Of a stretch of 64,000 nt of DNA, positions 19,200 to 32,403 are shown piece by piece. The notes beneath the pieces were generated by a model. That model searched no databases. It was given only the letters and a program-made list of their open reading frames with translations, and was not told the DNA's origin. The stretch's first letter is position 1. Each line of letters begins with the position of its first letter. This DNA is from Amoebidium appalachense (taxonomy: Eukaryota; Ichthyosporea), in assembly GCA_963693365.1 (NCBI GenBank), contig CAVNZM010000007.1, positions 9,052,001-9,116,000 on the forward strand, read 5' to 3'. A program made the position numbers and the translations under genes.

Positions 19200-19710
19200 C
19201 GTGTGTGTTTGTGTGTGCGTGTGAGCGCACGTTTGTGTGTATGCATACATGTGCCGTGATTGTGCGCATGCTCGGTGTGTGTGTGTGCATGATCGTGTAT
19301 GCATTCTTTGTAGTTGCAAACGGCACGAGTAGGTGTGCGATTGGAGTATGCGTATGCGTACACGTATATGTGGGTGTGGGAACAACCGAATTAGTCACTG
19401 TTTGGCTACAAAGGCCTGTACATATGCGTGTGCAGGAGCAGAAAGGAGGCAAGCAAGTGATAGAGTGCCTCCATGTAAATGCGTGCTTTATATGTGTTGC
19501 TGGATATAAACTTTTACCTGTTTGTTCCTTGTTCCGCACACATGTATAGGTGTGAGTTTGGCCCCTGGCCCAACGAGCCACATCACTAAAGCTACGGAAC
19601 AATATATGTAAACTTTGGTGTGGGGAGTTGCAGGTGTGTCATCATTGTGTGAGGCACAAGGCAGGCAGCCCGAAGGCGCACCAGCTTTCGAAAGTGTGCC
19701 CGGGGGGGAA

Positions 19711-19745
<35 letters not shown>

Positions 19746-19865
19746 GGGGAGCTGGAATGTGTTGCATGGTGAGTACACAAATAGAATTCATCAAAAGCAG
19801 AGCCCCCTTTCTCAGAGGGGCTAAGGGAGGGTAGTGGTGGTGGTGGAGATGGTGGTTGTGGTGAT

Positions 19866-19898
<33 letters not shown>

Positions 19899-22588
19899 GG
19901 GGGAGGGGGGGAGGGGGGAGGGGGTGGTTGAATGCGTCATAAAGTACGAAGTACACATGAGCAACGAATGTGGGGGGGGGGGGGGGGGGAAGGGAGGGAG
20001 GGAGGGAGGGAGGGAAGGGGAGAGGAGCAGCGGAGTTTTACCGTTTTGAAGTGCCGGTGGCTGTAGTTGGGTATCTGCTGGCACTACCTCTGCCTGAGAT
20101 GGCCGTTTATACGTGGAGGGGGGTCGTGGTTTTGGTTGTGGCCGGGGCTTTGGCACAGGGGGTTCTACAGCCCTTAGCGTTTCAAAATTTGCATATATAT
20201 CCCCATCCATCATAGCGGGGCTCGGGGCGGGTGAAGGTGCAACGGTAATTGGACCCCCCTGTGATGGTGGTCTAGGGGGGTCTGCAATTTGGGCAGGCAT
20301 AATGGGTTGCTCCGGGGAGCCGTAGGGACGCAAACTGGCCTGGTTTGCATAGAGTGACTCCCCATCATCGGGCACATATCCTCTTGGTGGGCCAGGTGGT
20401 GGGTTGTCCCTGCAAAAAAAAAAAAAAAAAAACGGTTTAAATGTAACCTAAAGGCACGGGCATAATAGCGGTGAACACGTGGCAAGCAAACACACTGACA
20501 CGAGAGTGGAATGGCCGACGTGAATACCACAGAGGGGGGGGGGGGGGGGGGGGAAGACGAAAAACAATAAATAATAGTTGCTCTCGCTCTCGAGCCCGTC
20601 CGCACCACACAAAAACCCGAACCAACCCAAGTATCGATACAGGAACCCCCCTCCCCCCCTCACTGCTCAACCTGCAGGTTCATTTCTCTCTGTCGCGCAT
20701 CATCATGCATGCATGCTCCACTTGATGTGCACGAGCAGGAGTCAATCAATCTCTTGGCTCGATTGTGCCACAGGTGCAAGCCCCCCTTTACCCTCCCTGA
20801 CACACACACACACACACACACGCACACACGCACACGCACACACACACACACACAAACACACAAACACACATTCGCGCACACACACGCACACACCCACCCA
20901 CCCACCCAGAAACACAAGAAACACAAGCACATACACACACGCACACACACATGCACAGGCACACACACACCCCCTCCTCCCCCTCCCCACGCCCACGCCC
21001 ACCCCCACAATAACATGTTGGCCGAGCACACCACACACCTGTGCTGGGGATTGAAGTTGTAGTATGTGGGGTGCTGCTGTGGCTGCATGTGGCGTTGGCC
21101 CATGCCGTTCTCCTGCTGGGGGGGATAGTGGCCCATGGCCTGCCGCTGCACCAGCATGGGCCCGGGGGGCTGGCCGTGTGCCCGCATGTCCCCCATCACA
21201 TTGTCGTGCATCAGCTGTCGTGGTGGGAGGGAATCGTACGGCACATCCCCCTCCCACCCACCCGCGCGGTTAGATGGACGGCCACCCAACGTATCATAAC
21301 CCATGTCGGGGGGTGGGGGGCCTCTCATAGCTGCCGGGCCGAGCGACTCATATGTAGATTCGGATGGGGGGGGGCTGGTGGGCGGCGGCCTGGCCAAGGG
21401 TGTCATAGGCACTCTCCATGGGTTGGGGGGGGTGCTGGGTGGCCCGCATGCCCAGTGTGTCATAGGGCCCCTCAGGGGGCCCACGCATATCCAACCCCGC
21501 CATCCGTGCTGGAAGCGTGTCGTATCCCACCTCGGCCTGCCCGTGGAACGTATCATACGGACTTTCCTGCCGTGGGGGTCCTTTTGGCTGGTAGGGGGCC
21601 ATGGTGGGGGGGTTTTTAGGGGGCCCGCCACCCTGGGCCATCTCCATGTACATGGTGCTGTCACGTGATCTGTCTGCTGCCTCCTCCTCCATGGCCTGAG
21701 GACTGATGTCGTCATAGGCTAGGTCCGACGGCTGCACCGTGGCCCATGGTTTGCTGGAATCCCGCCCACGCATGCTCCCCTGCCCCTGTGAGCGCACGGA
21801 ACCCCCCCCCACTAACGTAAGAATTGCGGTTCTGTTGTTGCATCTGCTGTGGGGGAAACTGCATGGGTACGGGCTGTGGGGCGGTCTGGGGGGCCACATT
21901 CATGTATGCATGTGCATGGCCGGAGGGATCCACCATTTGCTGAAGGTCTGCAGGGGGCCGTACCACAGGCACCGAATTGTGCCGTGCAGGTGGGGGCACT
22001 GCCGTGGCCTGCTGCTGTGGGGGGGCATATGGTGGGCCCCCGATGGTTGCGGCTGACTGCCGGCCACCCAGCTTGCCTGCTGTGCTCATGGGCCCGGCTG
22101 TCGGCTGGGGCTGAGGTTGGGGCTGTTGAGGTTGGGGTGGGGCCGGGGTGGCGGCTGGGGCCTGGGCTGTGCCCACACGTATGGTCACGTGCTCCTTGCC
22201 CGTGCCAAAGGGCATCTTGCCCTTCTGGTGCTCAAAGTCCACCCGGAACACAATGCGGTCGTTTTGCGCAAGCGGCCGCTCGTTCACCTCCAGAATAATC
22301 GCCTCAAGCTTCTGTCGGAGCTCTTTCTTGCCCAGGTCCCCACCCTGCCGAAGAAGCTGCACAAAACAAAAAGGGAAGAGGGAGAAGGGGGGGGAGAGAG
22401 GAGGGGGGAAGGAGGAGGGGGGGGGGGGGGGGGGGGAAGGCGTTTAGAATGTGTCACAGAGTACGAAGGGGGGGGGGGGGGGGGGGGGGAGGGCGTTTAG
22501 AAAGTGTCACAGAGTACGAAGGACAGATTCATGACGGCCAACACATTGTAGATACTGCAAAATACAGAACAACGAGGAGTATGTCGGT

Positions 22589-22626
<38 letters not shown>

Positions 22627-22844
22627 TCGGAAATTCTCATGGCATATGGGATTGGGCACGAGCAGGTGAAGAAAGGGGTCGGGAAAGTAAGCAAACCATG
22701 AAAGACGGACACAGGGGACACAGGGGGAATGGGAAGGTGAGAGGGAGGGCGGGGGGGGGGGGTTGAATGCGTCAAAAAGTACGAAGTACACAAGAACAAA
22801 CGGGGAGGGAAAGCTGAACACCACCACTGGAGCACACGTCCCCA

Positions 22845-22878
<34 letters not shown>

Positions 22879-23465
22879 ACAAAAAATAAAATAAAATAAA
22901 TAAAAAATCCACTACCACCGAAGTTACATCACCATACCCGACACACACGCACACACACACACACCTAAGCACGCACGTACACTTATAATCCTGACCCGCC
23001 CACACTACCTTATGCGCCATATTAGTGCATTAGCACCCGGCAACAAAAAGGGAGCATTCGGAAGTCCAAAAATGATAGGAAAGCCCTTGTGCACGCTGAA
23101 CACAAGGACGACATTGCGCCACACACACACCAAAAAAAAAAAAAAAAAAAGAAGAAGAAGAAACCCCCAGACATACAAACGTAAAACACGTAAAACACAC
23201 CCCTGCGCCGCAACCGCACATATAACTAGGATATACTCACAAAACCACCAAAACCCACCTCGTTAAGCTTCTCAACCCCATATTTGATATGCATCCATTC
23301 GCTCTGTGTGAGTTTTGCCGTTGCCAGTGTTGTTTTTGGAATCTCAATCAGCCTCTTTTCCGGCTTGCTCTTTGTGGAAAACGACACAATGTCGTGGTAT
23401 CTTCGCTCGGTGTTAGTGTTGCCCACCACCGGGGTGGTTGCTGCGCGTTGAAGCGCCATTGACAT
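17054..23465 (-). CDS. SH2-domain phosphotyrosine docking protein
   Basis: Exons (minus strand) are 23259-23465, 21039-22356, 20409-20042, 19036-18673, 17937-17746 and 17252-17054 (TAG), about 881 residues. The N-terminal 140 residues (to about [13 protein letters not shown]) form an unrecognised charged domain. A Pro/Gln-rich linker follows, then a row of Tyr motifs at 21230-21720 (YDDI, YMEM, YDTF, three YDTL, YESL, YDTL, YDSL) and later YANQ, YANF and YANT, which fit the pY-x-N consensus bound by Grb2-type SH2 domains. The SH2 domain (about 770-865) contains WLLRY with the phosphate-binding Arg, [15 protein letters not shown] and an [11 protein letters not shown] start. The C-terminus is NYIML. 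The large exon needs one base fewer in each of two 9-base C/G runs (21792-21800 and about 21366-21374); with both, all phases agree. The likely role is an adaptor phosphorylated by tyrosine kinases. Confidence 0.8.
17437..17516. repeat. (GT)n tract
   Basis: About 80 bp of GT with a single GC step near 17455, in the last intron of the SH2 gene. Confidence 0.95.
18412..18590. repeat. (GT)n and poly(G) tracts
   Basis: Two (GT)n runs at about 18412-18520 and one at about 18535-18558 run into poly(G). They lie in an SH2-gene intron. Confidence 0.9.
19039..19216. repeat. (GT)n tracts abutting an SH2-gene acceptor
   Basis: The short run at 19039-19064 is, on the coding strand, (CA)n ending in the CAG acceptor of exon 19036-18673. 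A longer run covers about 19122-19198. Confidence 0.9.
19928..19965 (-). repeat. Poly(C)-tailed repeat, copy D (3' fragment)
   Basis: Reads TTGAATGCGTCATAAAGTACGAAGTACACATGAGCAA on the plus strand, matching the 3' end of copy J. Poly(G) (poly(C) on the element strand) begins about 20 bp away. Confidence 0.8.
22443..22530 (-). repeat. Poly(C)-tailed repeats, copies E and F in tandem
   Basis: Two fragments, 22443-22467 and about 22496-22530, each share TTTAGAA(A/T)GTGTCACAGAGTACGAAGG, and each is followed on its 3' side by poly(C). They look like a local duplication and lie within about 170 bp of the acceptor of SH2-gene exon 22356-21039. Confidence 0.75.
22589..22625. repeat. Poly(G) of 37 bases
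   Basis: An uninterrupted G run in the first SH2-gene intron. Confidence 0.95.
22763..22803 (-). repeat. Poly(C)-tailed repeat, copy G (3' fragment)
   Basis: It matches the 3' end of the full-length copy J over 41 bp with no visible change (TTGAATGCGTCAAAAAGTAC onward) and is followed by its C-rich tail. Confidence 0.85.
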
Positions 23466-23929
23466 CCTGCAAGCAGTGCGTGAGTTTTGCGCAAAACAAA
23501 CATGTGTGCGCAGCAGCGGTTTAATAGAAACTTAATTAAAAAAAAAAAAAAAGAAAGTGTGTGTTTTCTAAAACAAGTAACTGTGGATGACAGGGTTGAA
23601 CGGGCAGTGTATGTGCGTACTTGTGTGTGTGTGAGCCCGTGTGTACGTGTGGCATACATATATGTGTGTGTGTGTGAGTGTGTGTGAGTGTGTGAGTGTA
23701 TGAGTGTGTGTGTGTGTGCGCGCGCATGCGCGTGTGTGTGCATGTGTAAGAGTTTCATCTTGCGGAGTGTGCTTGCGTGTACATGTGTTCATGTACACGT
23801 GCACGTGTTGTGTGTGTGCATGTGAACTTGTATGCCTGTATGCACATGTACCGAATAGGTGCACATGCACATGTGTATACAATATTGTTGGGATGATATT
23901 CATGTGTAAGATAAAACAGGCGGAAAGTG

Positions 23930-24325
23930 AATGGAGAAGGGAAACGAGGGGAGGGAAGGGGAAGGAAATCAGCAATGGGAGAAAGGAGATAATGAGGGTG
24001 GGTGGAGTAGGGGGGGGGGGGGGGGGGGGGGGGGGGGGAGGGGGGGGGAGGGGGAGGGGGGGGTACGGGAGAGGGGGAGAGGGAGAGAGAGGAAGAAGGG
24101 AGAGGGAGTGGGAGGGAGAGGGGGGAGGGGAGAGAGAAGGGGGGAAGGGGGGGGGGGGGAGAGCGAGAGAGAGAGAGAGAGAGACAGAGGAGGGAGAGGG
24201 AGAGAGACCAGAGAGAGAAAGAGATTCAAAGGGATAGAGAGAGGGATAGAGAGGAAGACAGGGAGAGAGAGGAAGGGGGGAGGGGGAGAGGGAGAGAGAG
24301 AGAGAGGGGAGGGGGGGGGGAGAGG

Positions 24326-24366
<41 letters not shown>

Positions 24367-24420
24367 AGAGAGGGAGAGAGAGGGAGGGGGGAGGGAGAGA
24401 GGAAAGAGAGAGAGAATGTC
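23930..24420. repeat. Purine-only tract
   Basis: Almost 500 bp of G/A with (GA)n blocks and long G runs on the plus strand. Such tracts can form triplexes. Confidence 0.9.
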
Positions 24421-24666
24421 TCTCTCTGCGTGCGCACGCGTGTGTGATTAAACTATGTAGGGAGGTAGAAGGAGAGAACAGAAAAAGAAACGAGGGATAT
24501 GCGGGGGAGAACATGTGGGTGACATAAAAGAAGAAGCCTGCTGCAAGCCATCACTTAACAATCAACATAAGCAGACTGGAGTTCCCATATAACAAAAGCA
24601 AAGCCACAGATAGAAGGGCTGGGATGAAGGATACTAGTGAGGGCTACAGAAGGTGAACCATGCATT

Positions 24667-24723
<57 letters not shown>

Positions 24724-24889
24724 GAGGGGGGGGGGGGGGAGAGGGAAGGGGGCTAGGAGGAGACAAACACCACAGGAAGCAGGCATTTTGGAGCATGAAC
24801 TTAAGAAATGTCCGGTAAGCTGAACGAGCCACAACTATGGTTTCATTGGTAATATTGGTCCTGTATAGCCCCAAAGCAGGGTAGGCGAA

Positions 24890-25330
<441 letters not shown>

Positions 25331-27444
25331 CAAAAGCGCCCCAATGACCTTTCACCTAAAAGAAGCGGCAGCAAGCCTGATAAAAACATAGAGTTGACAG
25401 AACCAACAAAGACTAAGGGCTCGAAGCGATAGGGAAGAACATGCGGGTTATCTTGTTCGGTACATCGTGTAATGCACAACACACAACGAACATGGTAACA
25501 CATACAATAAAAAGAATATGAAAAAGAAACTCACAGAGCAAGAGACATATGCCAAACGAGGCCCATACGGTCGGGGTGAGTGGAGGCCGGTCGGGGCAAA
25601 AGTGAGGGAGGATGCAGGAAGGAGGGGGAGAGGGAGGGTGGGGGAGAGCAAGAGAAAGAGAGAGATTACACATGAGAAAAAAAGCATAATGAGCAGTACG
25701 GAAAGAGCTTCTGTGACAAAAGAAGCAGCAACACAAGTAAACAAGAGCAGGAGGGACTGAGCAAGACAGCAGTCTTCAAGTCGTACAAGAGGTTGTGCCA
25801 GCTAGTAGCAACACGGCACGCAAAAACGAGCAAAAGAAAAAGTGGCAGCTAATGCCAGTTCTTTGTGCACTTAATGGGAGTGGAGAGCCCAAAGGCAAAG
25901 AAGAGAAAACGACGAAGTTGAAGCCTGAGCACCTTCTTTAGCCCAAACCCTTTAAACCGTACGGAGCAACACGTATTGTTAGGCTGCCACGGGAGCTAAA
26001 ACCTGAAGGTAGTGACGAAGCAGGGTAAGCGGGAGGAAAAGGAGTGAGAGTTTTCAATCAGAGTGTATCGGTATGGCGATATTTCTAGGTCAATAGAGAG
26101 TGCAAGAAATAGTGAAAGGCGATTCTAAAGAATGATGCGCATGTGCGTGACCTTTGTGAGCTTCGTTCTCCAACAAAGTATGAAAAAACCGGAGGTGAAA
26201 AGAATTTCCGCTTAAATCTGTTACCAACATCCAACCTACCTTGGACGCCAACCAGGAGGAATTCGACGAGTGGTTCAGAGTGTTTTGGTGTCACTTTGCC
26301 GTGAAAAACCAAAGCGTCCTTTCATGTAAGGAGGTAGGTGACACGAAAGTGAGTTCGAAGTACACTGTGGAGAACCTTGCGTACCCTTGCCAGTTCTTAC
26401 AAAGACATCCACAACCATCACTCCAAAATTCTCTCCCTGTGAAGAACGGCAGATAACAATGTATCCTACAAAACCCAACACATATTCCAAGATATTTAGG
26501 CCTCAACACGTGAACATGAAAGATACAACCTCACTGAAAGGATAAGTGTACGAAGTATCATGATCAGAAGAAGTGAAGTTGCCAAAGCCGTTCACGCCAT
26601 CCGACGGCATTCATGTCCAAACCCTGATATGCTAACACATATGCATGATATACAATTTACATATGCAAGATAAACAGTTTACAAACTGATTTACAATTTT
26701 TAAAATGATGATTTTAAAGACTTTGAGCTTCTAAATATATTCTTGTGTAGAAATTACAGTTTTGGTTCTTGCCGCCTCCGGGGCTTCGTAGATTGCGAAG
26801 GGATGGAATTGATCATTCTCAGTCGTACGGCGCGATCAAAATATCGAACTGGCGCTAACGCGACGCACAACTTTGCAAGGGATTTGTAGCCTAAATAAGG
26901 AATGAAAGGTAGAAAAGAGAAAACTAACAATTAATAACCAGAGTAACACAAAAAACGTCAACAGTAAATGCTCGTTCGATTTTGTGCGTCACATTTCGGC
27001 CTTGAGGTCGGCGAGCAAGCTCTGTACAGGGTCCGGGGCTCAGGCCACGGCCTTTGAGGGCCGTGCTCAGGCACTCCGGCTCAATTCCATGCGGCGCCAT
27101 CGATCGTGATCAGCGCAATGGCGCACTCATTGCAATGACGTCACAAGCGCGGGGGAGGTCGAAACGTGCACGAAAATGATTACATAAATTTGACATGACT
27201 GCACCATGCTGTGCCGAAGCGAATATTAGTTGTAGCCTAGCATGCGTGTATACACCGGTTTGTGTGAATAAGCACCGGTTTGTGTGAATAAGCATGAATG
27301 GCCAAAGATCTGCCCTTGGGTAGTGTAGAAAACTCGCGATAATAACAGCCAAGCGGAACCATTAAAAAGTTTGTATCTTTCATGTTTGTGCGTGTCATAA
27401 ACAAACTCAATACATCTAGTGATCCAGGCCATAGCAGATCCAAG

Positions 27445-28689
27445 ATGCTACGTTCTACGCTTCGTCTAGCGCTTTTTGCGCCGAGCCTGCGGAGGTTGGC
27501 GCAGCGAACAGCCGTCCTACCCAGCCAGACGGTGGCAGCATATGCGGTCTGGCGCACAGGTATGTATAGCATAGTCATGTTAACTAGGAGCGGTTTTTGG
27601 ACCGCTTTTCTTGTTGTCTGGGTTTGTTTCTGTGTGGCCGTGTGTGTCTTGTCATCTTCCACCTTCATAAAGAAGCATCTTCTTTCCTTTCGCGAGGTCT
27701 TTATCAGGGTCCCTTAGTTGTTTTTGGTCGCTCGTGTGCCCAGGCTCCAAAGGTTTCAACTCTTTCTTCCTTTTTTTGCCCCTGTGATCTCGTGCTGAAA
27801 GCTGTTGTTGCTCTCCTTTACTATTTTTACTGCACTGGCTTCCGTAACGCTATCCCCCCCCCCCCCCCCCCCCTCCCCCCCCCCCCCCTCCCGTCCCCTC
27901 CAGCCACCATCTCCTTTCCCCCCGCCCGACCTGCCCCTCTCCCTCTTATCGTCCTTCACTCCCTCCGTATACTCTACCCTTTCTCACCTACTTTCTCCCC
28001 CCTCCCCCCCCCCCCCCCCCCTCCCTCCCCTCCCCTTGCTCTCTTCCCTTTACCCTCACTTCCCCCCCCCCCCCTCCCCCTTGCCCGCCCCGCCCCCGCC
28101 CCTTCATTACTCTCCCCCCACCTCCCGTCCCTTCTCCCCCCTTTCCCCCAGCCTTTCCTCCCTCCCTTCCTCTTGTCACTCCCTCTTTCTTCCACTGGGA
28201 AGTTTGAGAAGAGGGCATATTTGAGGGTGGGAGGGAGATGGGGGGGAAGGGGGAGGGGGGCTGCAAGCACCCTTTGCGTGCCTTAGCTCTTCGTTTCTTC
28301 CCCTTTCCCTCTTTCCCCACTTCTTCTTTGAAGGTTAGACTCTCTTGAAAAGGCACTCTCGTCTCTTTCGTTTTCTTTGCCCCCTGCCGGCTTCACCCAA
28401 GGACCTACCTTCATGATTTTTTGTGAACAACCTTGACGTTTCTTTCTTTCACAGCTTCTAAATATACACTGTGTTCAGCTTCTTGGTTGCAATGGTTGTC
28501 ATCCTCTTGCTTTATCATCCTCGGAGTACTCGGTGAGCAAAATATTTTCTCACTCACGACTTGCAGGCATACAACGGTTCCGACCTGCTTCAGTCTTTGG
28601 TGCAAGGCAGCTGCACTCGACACTCGGCCTCGAAGATGCAAGGTGGGTCTGTTCGGTGTTTGGTGTGATGGTTGCTTGCTCAGGCTGTG

Positions 28690-28729
<40 letters not shown>

Positions 28730-28845
28730 GAATCAAGATTGGAGCGGCGTGTCGAAAATTCCTAGACAATTCACCACTGTGGGGTTGTATGCTGCACCCT
28801 TTCTGGGAGGGCTAGACGCGCACTTGCTGGTATTGGTCCTGAGCT

Positions 28846-28876
<31 letters not shown>

Positions 28877-29873
28877 CATGTGTGTGTGTGTGTGTGTGTG
28901 TGCATGTGTGTGTGTGTGTGTGCCATTCTGTTAACTAACACCAGAATACACGTGCGCACAGCAAAACCGCCGAGTACGACAAAGCATGCGAGCAGCTAAT
29001 CAAGTGCTGGTCGTGCGAGAAGCAACAGGACCCCCACCCAGCACATGCTCAGGACGCATTTTTCTGCCCGGGGTGTGGGGCTGTGCAGCCACCACACCCA
29101 CATTTATCACACTTTGCTACTCTAGACATGTAGGATAACCCCTTCCCTCATCCCCCCCCCCCCGCCCACCCTTACCCCTCCCTCCCGGGCCTTTCCCCCC
29201 CCCCCCCCCCCCTCCCCCCCCCCCCCCCCTTCTTTATTCTCATTCTGTCTGCCTCCACGATCCTTGGCTCCCCCTCCCCTCCCCTCCCCTCCCCTCCCCT
29301 CCTCACCTTTCCCCTTCTTCCTCCCCCCCCCCCCCCCCCCCCCCCCTTCCAATCCCCACCCTCTCCTCCCGCCGCAGGCGACTTTCTCATGGTCGCACGC
29401 AACCTTTCTCACTTCTATGCTTTTTCTCGACTTCCTTCCCACTCACCGACCCTCTCACTCTTCCCACTTTCGTCATACTCCGGATGTTGCCCTTTGACCG
29501 AGCTGAGTCTGCTCATCGTAAGAACCTTTTTATCATCCATGTATCAGCATATCCACAAGTGACACCATCAAAGTGGTTAAGTTTGGGTCCAGCGAGAGAA
29601 GAGGTGGTGGTATTTGTATAGTGTGTCGAATTCTGCAGCGGATGTTTTTGCTTTGGGAGGCCTAATGACCTATGTTACCCCCAGGCGACCGACCTATGAT
29701 CTGGACACGTCACAGCTGCACAAGAACTTTCGAAGATTACAGGCAATTGTGCACCCAGACAAGTTTTCTGGCCGTTCAAAGGTATTTTTGTTTGTTATTC
29801 TCCTTTTCATGCTGCCCCCCCCCCCCCCCCCCCAAAAAAAAAAAAAAAAAAAAAAAAACACAACCTACCACAC

Positions 29874-29969
<96 letters not shown>

Positions 29970-30811
29970 CCTGTCCTTATACTCTGGCCCACCCAAAGCC
30001 CACCTCCATGGCACCATTACTCTGTGAATTCTCAATGGCTAAGTCTCTCTCTGTGTGTAATTCTCCACTGCACAGCACCAATAATGGCGCCCTTCTGGCA
30101 CTGCCCACCGGCCCTTTCCGTTTTTCATAGAAACATAATCTGGTGGTTGAAGTTAGCATGGAAGCAGCAGAGGACTTTTTTTTGGGGGGGGGGGGGGGGA
30201 GGGGGGCGGGGAGGGGGGTTGAGAATCTGTTAGTGAATTATTTCGGTAGATCAGTAGGAGGGAAAGATGGGGAGGGTGTGTTTGGGGGAGGGGGGGGGGG
30301 GGGGGGGGGAGGATGGGGGCTCAAGTTACGGGGGTTGGGTGTGTGTGTGGGGGGGGGGGGGGGGAGGGGGGAGGGGTGGTGTTGAGAATGCTGCGTTAGT
30401 GAGTTATTTCGGTAGATCAGTAGGAGGGAAAGATGGGGAGGGTGGGGTGTGGGGGGGGGGGGGGGGGGAAGAATTGGGTGGAAAATGATCTGATTGGTTG
30501 AAGTATCCTAAGGAAAGGGGGGGGAAACGGGGCGAGAAGGGCGAGAGAGAGGGAGGGAGGGAGGGCATTTAATGTGTTGCTGAGTATGGGGACGGCGCAG
30601 GAACAACAACGAAATAGTGCCATGTTGTCATCACACCTCAACCGGGCATTCTCGACACTCAGAGACCCACTCAATAGGGGCCTGTACATGGTGGGTGGCC
30701 CCCAGTTGCTCTCCTGTAGCGCCATCTATGTCCTCTCCCCTTTTTCTTCTTTTTGAACACATTTAAATATGCACACGCATGCGCGGTAATGCACACACAC
30801 ACACGCGCGCG

Positions 30812-30887
<76 letters not shown>

Positions 30888-31606
30888 CGCATGCGCGCGT
30901 GCGACTTAAAAGAATGCCAATGCAATTACAGTATTCCGGGTTTTTCTTTTTTGGAAGGTGAGTGAATAGTGGCGGTGTTCGTTCGCTTGTTTTGCTTTTG
31001 TCAGAATGCAAAAAGGAGCCAGGGTTACTCTGCTTGGATTGAAGGTGTTTTCGACCCCCCGGGGGGGGGGGGGGGGGGGGGGGGAGGGGGGGGTAAGGGG
31101 GTAAGTACAGATACACATGGAAAGGGGAGAGGGTGTGCATGCGTGTGTGAGTGCTACTTGTGTGTGTGTGTTTTCCGTAAGGGGATTGGGAGGGTCACGG
31201 TAAGGGGGGGAAGGTCCGGGGGGGGGGGGGGGGGGGGGGGATGATGAGGAGAGTGGAGGAGCATGACCTGTTTATATCACCTGTGCATACAAGGTTGTTA
31301 TCTTTTACCTTATTGGAAAAAACGGAGGGGATAAAGATGTATAGTTGTTTCTGTTCGATTTCTAAGCATTTATATTTGTGGGCATGCAGCTAGAGCAGCA
31401 TGGGCTTGGTGTGGAGGAGGGGGAGAAGATTAGTGACATGGGCCTGCTGATGGAGATCATGGAGGTTAACGAGGCACTGGAGGACGCACACAGCCTGCAG
31501 GTGGGTGGGTGGCTGTGTGTATGTGGGGTGGGTGGGTGGGTGGGTGTGTAGGGGGGGTGAGTGGGTGCATAGTGGGGGTGGTGGTGGTGGGTGGGTGGAG
31601 GGGCCG

Positions 31607-31638
<32 letters not shown>

Positions 31639-32143
31639 GGGGGGGAGGGGGGGAGGGGGAGGGGGGGAGGGGGGGGGGGGGCAAGTCGTATTCGAATTTT
31701 CTTTGTGTATGTAAGGGGGAGAGGGGGGAGGGGGCGGGGGAGTGTGTGTGGGGGGGGGGGGGGGGGGAGGTGAGAGGAGGAGGGGGCAGGGGAGTATGTA
31801 GCACGTAGGAAGAGATCCACACACGTCGAAACACAACGCACATATACAGCTATCAAAACACCCTTTTCAATGCACTTCTCTCCTGGGGCACGCACATGCC
31901 TAGACACCGATCATATGCCACTGGCATGTATCATGCACGCTGCATTTCAGTTCTGGTCATCTGATTGGCTGTGCTGACACGGTGGTCCACTCACAGGAGG
32001 TCCAGGAGTTGGGCAAGAGGAATGCTGGTTAGTGCCCTATCCTCCCCCCCCCCAAAATCGTATATTCCCTATGTTGTCTGTACGTTTCCATTTCTCACCT
32101 CCACTGCATGTGTATCCTTCTCCCCCCTCCCTCCCCTCTCTCT

Positions 32144-32174
<31 letters not shown>

Positions 32175-32344
32175 ACCCCTCCACCCCACCCGACCCCGCT
32201 CCGGACACATACATGGTCCAGGCTCCTGGCTCATATTTCAAGGTGCATAGTTTATTATAAGTGCACACACAAGCGAGGGTGCACACACACACACACACAC
32301 CAACAGATAAGCCCCAACACACGCACACACGCACAGACACACAC

Positions 32345-32403
<59 letters not shown>

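Noticed and set aside
26085-26490. Overlapping open frames of 70-75 codons in the SH2-HSCB intergenic region
   Set aside because: Composition, lack of splice context and lack of any domain resemblance suggest chance frames.
30568-30594. A further poly(C)-tailed repeat fragment next to HSCB exon 5
   Set aside because: GCATTTAATGTGTTGCTGAGTA resembles copies E/F only weakly, and the tail side is not poly(C), so I did not count it.
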